Source: Gonocerus acuteangulatus
Lineage: Eukaryota > Arthropoda > Insecta > Hemiptera > Coreidae
DNA length: 64,000 bases
NCBI GenBank assembly: GCA_946811695.1
Contig: OX328123.1
Span: 152,105,840-152,169,839 of the forward strand
Direction: 5' to 3'
Numbering within the stretch: position 1 is the first letter of the stretch; every line of letters begins with the position of its first letter. Positions 55,414 to 64,000 of this stretch are shown piece by piece. The notes beneath the pieces are model-generated. The model was not told the DNA's origin. It searched no databases and saw only the letters and a program-made list of their open reading frames with translations. Both the position numbers and the translations under genes were made by a program.

Positions 55414-55455
55414 TATAAAACCATTTTTTATGATAAAATGTAGTTTTATTAAGTA

Positions 55456-56535
<1,080 letters not shown>

Positions 56536-56989
56536 TAGAAAAGGGTGGTACCCCGTAGAGAAGTCGTCCAAACAATCTAAGTTATATGTAAGTGAAACTT
56601 AAAATTTAAATAAAAAATTAAACACATTTATTTTTGGTTAGTAAATAACAAAATCAAATAAAAAATAGAACACGAGACCGATTTTTTTTAGGACCGATCC
56701 CTGAGTCCTGATACATAGTTTTTTCCTTGAGGTAATTTGAAGGTCAAATATAGAAAATATCTAAAAAATTCATTTTTGAGGCAGTGCAAGCGAAACAAAC
56801 TACTTGTTCGGATTCAGGGACCTCAAAAACATACGGGTGAATTTTTCCAGATTTTTCCTACGGGTTTTTATCTATTTGATCTTGAAATGACCTTGAATCT
56901 GATGTGCAAAAGGTTAACCAACCCGCTCATGCCGCCAAAACGCCATTAGGACCTTACCACTCCGAGTGTTTTTTTTTTTTTAGGCCAAA
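56536..56989. other. Unclassified DNA
   Basis: No gene recognised; ends with a poly-T run at 56971-56982. Confidence 0.45.
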
Positions 56990-57225
56990 TGTTGATTTGT
57001 GTAATTGTAGTTAAATCGTTAAAACTACAACTACAACTATTAGTTTGTAGTTGAAAAAACAACTACTTTTTCAAACTAACCCAACTACTTTGGGGTATTC
57101 GAAAAATAGTAGTTGTGCTCCGTCAACTACAAACTACAAAAGTATTTATTGTTCGGAATACTTTCCAACTACTGTAGTTGTAGTTTTGTAATCTGTAGTT
57201 AAACTGTTTTTTGACCAACTCTGCC
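56990..57225. repeat. AACTAC/GTAGTT-rich block 2
   Basis: Dense AACTAC and GTAGTT words (e.g. AAAACTACAACTACAACTA), like 49915-50215. Neither block borders a recognisable gene. Confidence 0.6.
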
Positions 57226-58479
57226 ATCAGCTATATTTACTAGTTTCTGCTGTAATATCTTGACTTTTACTGTTTTTCGGCTAATTTTGCGTCGCATTAT
57301 CGTTGCAATCCCTAGTAACATTTTCGATTAGGAAGGTTAAGGCTGATTTATGTTTGCATGCTAAAATTGTCGAGATATAGGTACCTTCCAAGTACTTTAC
57401 AACATTTGTTCTACAGCGGAAACGTTTGTAGCTCAGATTTTGTACAGACACCAGAGGCGTTGCTCCATTATAAGGTCGATCCTGCATTGAAACAGAACCT
57501 TGACAGAGAGGCCCCCTCAGCAAGCATATGGATAGCTCATCCTGCCAGCTTGAAGTGATACCCAGCTTCTCTGAATATAAAGGACTTACTTATCTTGAGT
57601 TATCACTTGCTTCTGTCACATGAGCAAACTCACTCACTATCTGGTTAGTTCCACTTATCTCGCTAGAAGTTCCCCTCCTCGTCTCAGGGGAAGTCAATAC
57701 CTACCCAGTCTGTTTGCTTGTTTACGCTCCACGTCTCTCAGGAGGACGCTGAATAGTTTTTGCTCTCCGAGAAGAGGGCTACATATCGTTTCATCTAAGC
57801 CCCTTTCAGTAAATAAAAAACCTCTGGATTTCAAACAGATTACTGTCAGTTTCGAGTGTTAGTAAATTTTAGTGGAATTACCCCCATACGAAGGAAATCC
57901 GTTAATCAATGAAATCACTAACGACAGATGCGGAGATGTTATCCTTAAGCACCAAATGGGAAGTCTCACAATCAAGATTTAATAGATGATAAACCTTTAT
58001 TTGTACAAACAAGACATAAAGTATCATGATTTTGATTTTCTTTCCATTTTCATGTAGAAATTCTGCTAATTCCTGAGGTTTTTGAGTTTATATTGATAGT
58101 TTCATATAGTGTCGCATAGTCTTGCTGAATAATTTTAGGTTAAACCCTGGAATGAGACTTCCATTGACATCTACGGTAATGACACCGTCGGGTAAATTTT
58201 ACCCCACGCATTGAAAATGATAAAAATAAATAAATTTCAATTTTTTCCTTTGCTTTTTCTTACAAAAACAACGTATAGGACAGGAACATCAAGAAATAAA
58301 TTGAAACATGAATAAATCTGCAAAATATTAATTGAAATTCACAAAATAGCTAGGAAGTCCTAAAACTCAATATTGTTCATACAACAAATAATTATCCTGA
58401 AAAAAATGTTACTAAACTGAACATATTTTTTTTTTCGAACAATAAACTAGAATGATCTAAAACCATTAACATTAGGATC
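57226..58479. other. Unclassified DNA, possible piggyBac 3' end
   Basis: 57226-57880 is less AT-rich but no frame is convincing. GGTTAAACCCTGGAATGAGA at about 58137-58156 (TTAA then CCC) could be the terminus belonging to the piggyBac fragment at 58480, 340 bp away; the other end is not seen. Confidence 0.35.
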
Positions 58480-58863
58480 TTAAGGAATATACAATGTTCT
58501 GTCCCATTGAGACTCGTAAACATTTAACACATTTCGTGATCGGTAATCGCGGCACTTCGCCCACCTACACACAGAGCATAGCGTTTTCGTCTTTCTGTCA
58601 TCCTTTCTGTAACAAAATGGACATCTCAAGGGTTTGTCGAAGGTAACGAAAGATGTTGCAGGTCCATCACGAGTTGATTCATCTATCAAAAGAACAAGCA
58701 TCAGTGTCTTCAGTAGTTTTAGTTCTGTTGACACTAGCTCCCACATGTATTTAGGAAGAAGGAGGGAGTCTCTGTGATTTACAGAAATTAAAAAACAGCC
58801 CATAGAACAAAGTTTAAGGTATTTTTCACCCCACGGTTTCAATTCAGGGTTAGTCCTAGTCAA
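58480..58863 (-). pseudogene. piggyBac transposase C-terminal fragment
   Basis: 127 open residues on the minus strand. The last third is cysteine-rich: RCPFCYRKDDRKTKTLCSVC followed by RWAKCRDY, a C-x2-C...C-x2-C-x4-C cluster like the C-terminal ring-type zinc domain of piggyBac transposases, which binds the subterminal repeats. The upstream catalytic domain with its Asp residues is absent. At its 5' side the frame runs straight into a 132-bp tandem array that contains its own first codons (TRTNPEL). Confidence 0.65.
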
Positions 58864-59505
58864 GCCTTAAAAGCTCTCTGCCGCGTTGCTTCACTACATG
58901 TAGTCCTCATCTCTGTGTCACAAGGAGAGCAGGTGGTCTTGCCCTCTTCCTCTTGTAGTTCAGGGTGCATGCAATTCAGGGTTAGTCCTAGTCAAGCCTT
59001 AAAAGCTCTCTGCCGCCTTGCTTCGCTACATGTAGTCCTCATCTCTGTGTCACAAGGAGAGCAGGTGGTCTTGCCCTCTTCCTCTTGTAGTTCAGGGTGC
59101 ATGCAATTCAGGGTTAGTCCTAGTCAAGCCTTAAAAGCTCTCTGCCGCGTTGCTTCGCTACATGTAGTCCTCATCTCTGTGACACAAGGAGAGTAGGTGG
59201 TCTTGCCCTCTTCCTCTTGTAGTTCAGGGTGCATGCAATTCAGGGTTAGTCCTAGTCAAGCCTTAAAAGCTCTCTGCCGCCTTGCTTCGCTACATGTAGT
59301 CCTCATCTCTGTGTCACAAGGAGAGCAGGTGGTCTTGCCCTCTTCCTCTTGTAGTTCAGGGTGCATGCAATTCAGGGTTAGTCCTAGTCAAGCCTTAAAA
59401 GCTCTCTGCCGCGTTGCTTCGCTACATGTAGTCCTCATCTCTGTGACACAAGGAGAGTAGGTGGTCTTCCCCTCTTCCTCTTGTAGTTCAGGGTGCATGC
59501 AATTT
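58849..59505. repeat. 132-bp tandem array, 5 copies
   Basis: GTTAGTCCTAGTCAAGCC recurs at 58849, 58981, 59113, 59245 and 59377. Two linked variants (GCCGCGTTGC with GTGACACAAGGAGAGTAGG, and GCCGCCTTGC with GTGTCACAAGGAGAGCAGG) alternate, giving a 264-bp dimer. The period is a multiple of three, so long frames arise without being genes. Confidence 0.95.
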
Positions 59506-59686
59506 TTGATGGAAGGATTTCATTCACAGAAATCGGCTCTTTCAATTAAAAAATGTCGATTTAGTTTTTAGCGCCCTTTCTCCCTCCCTCCATAGGGAGG
59601 AAGCCCGCTTATAAGCGTTGACCTCATGACACAATCCGGAAGTGCCAATTATAAAATGTTACGTGTCAGAACCGTTTCAAATTTAT

Positions 59687-59689
<3 letters not shown>

Positions 59690-59746
<57 letters not shown>
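59690..59746. repeat. (TA)n microsatellite
   Basis: About 28 TA repeats in the family B copy. Confidence 0.97.
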
Positions 59747-59749
<3 letters not shown>

Positions 59750-59807
59750 CTTTATATATAATATATGTAGTATATATAAAAAGTACGTGGAAGCATATGC
59801 TGTAAGC

Positions 59808-60048
59808 GTAAAGATTTTTTCGCGCGTATTTCGCTCCAAAAAACATGTTCCGGTGGACGGATTTGGCAGTTTAACGAAATTTACCTTTCAAATTAGACAA
59901 AAGTTTTTTGTACCAAATTTCATCAAAATTGAACCATTTTTCTGGCAGCTACAGAGCAAACATACATATATATATTTGTCTTGGTAAACTGCAAATCCGT
60001 CCACCGGAACATGTTTTTTGGAACGAAATACGCGCGAAAAAAATCTTG
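59808..60048. repeat. Inverted repeat, about 66-bp arms
   Basis: AACATGTTCCGGTGGACGGA at 59841-59860 is mirrored in 59983-60048. A 110-bp single-copy spacer lies between. Confidence 0.9.
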
Positions 60049-60560
60049 TTCGAAAAACGATTACTTAGTACGTAGAATCATGGGATTTAGTTGAAACATT
60101 TTCCACTTGTTCAAATTTCATCCAAACTAATATGTTGAAATTTTGGTTACGTTTGGAGTAAAGGAAAGATTATAATATACTATTGTATTAATAGACTTGA
60201 AAAATGTTGGGAACTTCGTTTATTTTCCTTAATATCTCGAAAACGGTTGGGAATCATTAAAAACGGAACATTACCATTCGAAAGCTGACTAAATGCTCTA
60301 CAAAAAGCTTCTGAAAGAGGTTTTGATTAGGCGATGTCAATCGGAGAAATAAGTTCTTAAACTTTGAAGTAATTGATTTCGTTTCTTTAAACGGTTATTT
60401 TTGTCTGTTTTTATTTCTTGTTATTTTTTAATTACTTCTAGTTAAGTAAAAAAGAACAAAAATATATGGTTAGAAACATAGCTTTCTAAGAGAGTTATTT
60501 CGCAGTTGTTTACCAACTTTTTAATTGGTTGTTTTTTGTTTTAAATTGCATTTATTTGTA

Positions 60561-61426
60561 TTATAGAAGATGAAAAAAAGAAAATAAGAAACGTTTGGAT
60601 ATTTTTCATTGCATTGAACTGTGAAACAAGTATTTTCAGATTTTTTTTTTTACTTTGTTTACCTCAGGTTTTAATTGGTTGCTTCTTCCACTATAATTTA
60701 CATTTGATCCTCACCTCAGCCATTTTTATTTATCAGCTAATTAAATTCTGTTACATGACGTTTCGGCCTCAGGGCCATCCTCATAAAACATCATACATAC
60801 GTCCACATATTATTAACCCTATTTCAACAAGGGCTTGTCATCATTTTTAATCTTGAAACTGCTAACCTCGAAATTTTAGTTACATTTAACTTAGCACCAT
60901 TTGACTTAGTTTGGCACATCTTCTATAACTAAAAATGTTTACATTTTTCTAACATTTAAGCTACAACAGACCATGTGGCCATAACATTCCACCATTTTCT
61001 GGTTGGTTGTTTCTTCTTTCTCTGTTTGACTTAGTTTTTCATTGGTTGATATTATTTTGAATGCATTCTTTTCATAAAACATGAAAATTTAACGAAAAGC
61101 ATGTTTGTATTTTGAATTGACTTGAAGTGTAGAGCCTAGGTTCAGAATAAGCAACAGCCGAATGTTTACCTATAGGAGGCAACTGGGTTTTATTGTCCCT
61201 CCTACATCAAGAAACATCCTAGAACAGCTGACAGCTTTTTTAACGAGGTCCGACGTGTTTACGATTTTAGTTACATTGGAGTTAAGGATGTATTCGGAAA
61301 AAATATATATATTATTGATTGACATGAAAGATTTTAGGGATGTTCGTGTTGTTAAATGAATGTAACAGTAATATGAGTACTTTAGTATTTTTAATTGCAT
61401 TCAATAATAAAATGAATATATCACTT
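60561..61426. other. Mostly unclassified; decayed hammerhead-like block and family B traces
   Basis: On the minus strand near 60785-60744: ATGAGGA, GGCC-CTGA-GGCC, GAAA, CGTC, a degraded hammerhead-like block. 61240-61340 weakly resembles the family B interior. Confidence 0.4.
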
Positions 61427-62050
61427 AAAAGTCCGTCACGCAGGAGCTGCATAACTAAGCACTTTCCTCAGAATTTGGGTAATGTAGACTGCTTTCCAGA
61501 ATAATTTGAATTTTTAAAATATCCTGTATAAATAAAATAATAACATGAATAGTTCTCTTTTAATTTTTTAATGATTAACTGTTCAATTATTAACTCTGTA
61601 ATTAATTTGCTTCCAGAGTTATTTGTATACATACATGAAAACTTCCTATTTTCGCCTTTTGATCTGACGCAGGAACAGGATACAGTCCCACTAATGGTAG
61701 AAAGCGCTCCTTGCGGCGGCCTTGCGAACCTACGTCTAGCGGGCTATTCTGTTGAAATATATTTCAAAGTAAACCCCCCTTTCCGATTGGCCGATTTAGC
61801 TCATTTTTAGAATACATCTTTCTCGTGAGTTACCCACGACGTATACCGCGTTTCGTTACAATACAGCAGAAATTACGACCGGTATGAGTATATTAGTAAT
61901 TTGGTTCCGGAGTAAACCCCCCTCCTAATGAACCGATTTAGTTTATTTTTGCAGCCCATTTTCCTCTATAGATTACCACTACGAATACTGAGTTTTGTCA
62001 GAATATAACAAAAACTACGGGGCGCATGGTCAAATAAGTGTTTTGTGTCC
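61427..62050 (-). mobile_element. Family A repeat, copy 5, left part
   Basis: Tail AAAAGTCCGTCACGCAGGAG through core units to TTTTGTGTCCGGAGTAA, where the Penelope-like insertion begins. The right part is at 62884-63180. Confidence 0.85.
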
Positions 62051-62160
62051 GGAGTAAGTAGGGGAGATGTTTTGTTTGTCGGTCTTGTAATTAATGTTAT
62101 TATAACCCCAATAACATTAATTACAAGACCGACAAACAAAACATCTCCCCTACTTACTCC
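62051..62160. repeat. Perfect snap-back inverted duplication, 51-bp arms
   Basis: Arms identical as complements, 8-bp spacer. Confidence 0.97.
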
Positions 62161-62745
62161 TCCGTCTTCTATAAATTGTCCTGACCTCCTTTTTTATCTT
62201 TGTTCCCAGGCTCCAGACAATTTTTCTACTTGTGTGTCCCAAAACTCTTTACACCTTTTACAACCCACTTTACAACCCGCTTTTACAACCCAGCAATTGA
62301 ACCTCTTTCATCTGCACCGACTTACCGCCTCATCCCCACCCCCTTTCATAACTATAAAGACCCACTGTGTAGTTGCTGTCCCTCATACTTCCAACCATGG
62401 TTACCTAAGTTGTCCTCGAGGTCTTCCTCCCCCCCCCCCCAGGCATTCTCTAGTGGTATGTATCTATATATTAATTGTTATAAATTGTATTCACTTATAA
62501 AATAGATTTTGTTTTTCACTACATAAAAAATGTTCGTTGTTTTTACTGTTTAATTTTTTTTTTTGTACTGTTTTACTAACACTTTCTACATGCTGTTTAC
62601 TTTCCAACTACCGTATTTTCATTGTTTTAAAAATAAGATTGGTTAAAATTTATTGTATTGATATATATACTCTGCTCATTTCTGCCTGTCTTTTACTTAC
62701 TAGTTTTACATATATATTTTCTTTACTTATAAGTTGTATATATTT

Positions 62746-62790
62746 TTTAGCTGAAGAAGGCTGCCATTGTTGCAGTCGAAACGTCCAAAT
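62746..62790 (+). ncRNA. Hammerhead-like motif
   Basis: CTGAAGA, one extra A, the perfect 6-bp stem GGCTGC/GCAGTC with a 7-base loop, GAAA, CGT, C at the expected cleavage position. Stem I is poor (TTTTTAG against CAAATAC). Confidence 0.48.
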
Positions 62791-62883
62791 ACAGATTTCT
62801 TTTTGAAAGTCTGACGTTTTTCTCCTAGCCGAATCCCAACTATACCTGTCTTCGTATCTCTGCAGCGGCTAACTATCTCCATC

Positions 62884-62936
62884 TATACCAAGTTTCGTGA
62901 CGAAAAACAAAAACTCCGGCCGCTATCGTGTTAACA

Positions 62937-63003
<67 letters not shown>

Positions 63004-63180
63004 TTGAACGGGGGTCATTTTTGGTGTCTACTAGGTAGGATCGATAAAGATTTGAAGAAATTTCTGAAAAATTCCGTCATGAGTGCAACCTCAATAGCTA
63101 CTTTCCTTCGGAAGGGCGGAGATGACCAAGCAGTTTTCTGCCCTTAAACTACCAACCCAACCCAACCCTTCGGAAAAAAG
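62884..63180 (-). mobile_element. Family A repeat, copy 5, right part
   Basis: TATACCAAGTTTCGTGACG, (TA)n at 62939-63001, and the conserved head region to CTACTTTCCTTCGG, interrupted by the small insertion at 63114-63166. Confidence 0.85.
63114..63166 (+). mobile_element. Small retroposed insertion with (AACCC)n tail
   Basis: 53 bp flanked by CCTTCGGAA at 63105-63113 and 63167-63175. Its sequence and position within family A match 50980-51104, so the two copies share this insertion by descent. Confidence 0.88.
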
Positions 63181-63299
63181 CTGAGTAAATTCTTAACTTT
63201 TTTGTCTTCCTAGAGCGAATGTTGGGACGGCAGACAACGTGCCTTGCCGACAATCTTGCATTTCTTTGGAATAGTTGTTTCACGATTGATCTAAACAAA

Positions 63300-63395
63300 G
63301 TAATTATTGTTTCTATTCTATGTCTTCAAAATTCCACGAGGGATATTAACGGAACCGTGGTAATATGACGCAGTTTCTGCGAGTCGGAATTTTTT
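63300..63395. mobile_element. Family B terminal fragment
   Basis: GGATATTAACGGAACCGTGG and TGACGCAGTTTCTGCGAGTC match the inverse of the family B terminus. Confidence 0.65.
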
Positions 63396-63448
63396 AAATG
63401 AGTTCCATCAGTATTGCAATTGTTTATTGTAGGGATTATTGTTTGAGT

Positions 63449-63735
63449 AGGGATTAAATTAGCAGGTTAGTAACTCGTTTGTCGGTAGAGAATCGATAGA
63501 TCCAACTGCTATCTGTTTTCTGCTACGGAAGACAAGAGCAGGGATTAAATTAGCAGGTTAGCAACTCGGTTGTCGGCACAGAGAAAGAGAATCGTCAGAG
63601 CTAACTGCTATCTGCTTTCTGCTACGGAAGACAAGAGCAGGGATTAAATTAGCAGGCTAGCAACTCGGTTGTCGGCACGGAAAAAGAAAAGAGGCGCTAA
63701 GAGTGTCTCTGTCTAGATATTACTTCTCACTTCTA
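63449..63735. repeat. 91-99-bp tandem repeat, about 3 copies
   Basis: AGGGATTAAATTAGCAGGYT starts at 63449, 63540 and 63639. Confidence 0.9.
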
Positions 63736-64000
63736 GCACTAGGGGTGCTGTATCCCGTTCTTGCTTCAGACTAAAAGACGAAAATGTGAGGTTTTGTTAA
63801 TTTATTTAGTAGTTTTGTAACACGCATACAGAAAACTCTGCAAGGAAATTAATTATCGAAACAATTTGACCGAGTTGTTTATTACAGATGCAAAAGAGCA
63901 CAACTATTCATGTTTTGTTTTTATTTGTATAGGTTATTTTAATCAAATTATTCAGGAATGCAGTCTACACTACCCAAATTCTAAGGAAAGTGCTTAGTTA
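63720..64000 (+). mobile_element. Family A repeat, copy 6, leaving the window
   Basis: GCACTAGGGGTGCTGTATCC, then AACTATTCATGTTTTGTTTT, TACACTACCCAAATTCTAAG and GAAAGTGCTTAGTTA match the tail of family A. The last bases of the element lie beyond 64000. Confidence 0.75.

Larger units (their letters stand above)
52567..55455 (+). mobile_element. Penelope-like element 3' end, interrupted by a DD41D transposon
   Basis: Starts with an inverted duplication of its truncated 5' end (52567-52623 against 52630-52686). It continues with a GIY-YIG C-terminal fragment, a C/T-rich 3' UTR, the DD41D insertion (53194-55243), more UTR and a hammerhead-like block at 55371-55413. The order endonuclease then hammerhead-bearing terminal repeat is that of Penelope-like retroelements. 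The right boundary is approximate. Confidence 0.65.
59565..60560. mobile_element. Family B repeat, rearranged copy
   Basis: Terminus TTTAGCGCCCTTTCTCCCTC with the hairpin CCTCCCTCCATAGGGAGG, then (TA)n, then internal sequence. From about 59983 the internal part is present again in inverse orientation and runs to TTTTTAATTGGTTGTTTTTT near 60540. Confidence 0.7.
62051..62883 (+). mobile_element. Penelope-like 3' end inserted in family A copy 5
   Basis: Begins with a perfect inverted duplication (62051-62101 against 62110-62160), followed by a C/T-rich 3' UTR and a hammerhead-like block (62746-62790), ending about 95 bp later. Same layout as 52567-55455. About 70 bp of family A is missing at the junction, so insertion deleted target DNA. 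Open frames here have no recognisable domain. Confidence 0.6.

Noticed and set aside
58915..59460. Two frames of 93 and 87 residues with internal repeats
   Set aside because: Products of the 132-bp array, whose period is a multiple of three. One unit-specific stop breaks them, and there is no known domain.
62045..62505. 151- and 101-residue frames
   Set aside because: They span the inverted duplication and a C/T-rich 3' UTR; composition explains the openness.

Overview
The window is AT-rich eukaryotic DNA built almost entirely of transposable elements, their remnants, tandem arrays and (TA)n microsatellites. I found no host protein-coding gene, rRNA or true tRNA. The element mix (Jockey/I-type LINEs, a Tc3-like and a DD41D Tc1/mariner element, a mariner deletion derivative, piggyBac-type TTAA insertions, pogo/Tigger, CGGBP1-like hAT genes, Penelope-like fragments with hammerhead-like motifs, a Helitron end) points to an arthropod, probably an insect. 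That assignment is inference; no single-copy marker gene is present.

Layout. 1-3.1 kb: LINE with broken reverse transcriptase, RNase H and zinc knuckle. 3.1-5.3 kb: 40-bp satellite and a second LINE fragment split by a TTAA-flanked element. 6.9-13.6 kb: (TA)n-containing 'family A' repeats, a tRNA-derived SINE and a palindromic Penelope-like element. 13.6-19.2 kb: mostly unclassified DNA, a LINE tail, a poly-G MITE and a Helitron 3' end. 19.2-24.1 kb: a 4.8-kb inverted duplication with 88-bp tandem repeats, Tc1-like ends and a palindromic insertion that has an empty site in the opposite arm. 24.6-27.1 kb: 'family B' repeat and an inverted repeat. 28.4-31.9 kb: CGGBP1-like hAT pseudogene and a Tigger remnant. 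32.4-34.2 kb: 43-bp satellite. 34.4-37.2 kb: LINE ORF1-like remnant, deleted mariner, 60-bp minisatellite. 37.2-39.6 kb: family A and B copies. 40.8-44.8 kb: possible piggyBac-type composite holding GC hairpins, a foldback element with a histone-type stem-loop, and a second CGGBP1-like copy. 44.8-46.4 kb: intact Tc3-like transposon. 48.7-49.8 kb: LINE insertion with target-site duplications. 51-52.1 kb: family A. 52.6-55.5 kb: Penelope-like 3' end split by a DD41D transposon with about 275-bp inverted repeats. 55.6-64 kb: family B copies, piggyBac C-terminus with a 132-bp array, family A copies and another Penelope-like 3' end.

Only two transposase genes look intact: Tc3-like at 45108-46103 and DD41D at 53779-54882. 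Both sit between recognisable inverted repeats and TA target duplications. Everything else coding is truncated or frameshifted. The recurring theme is nested insertion, often datable because target-site duplications or empty sites survive inside the window.
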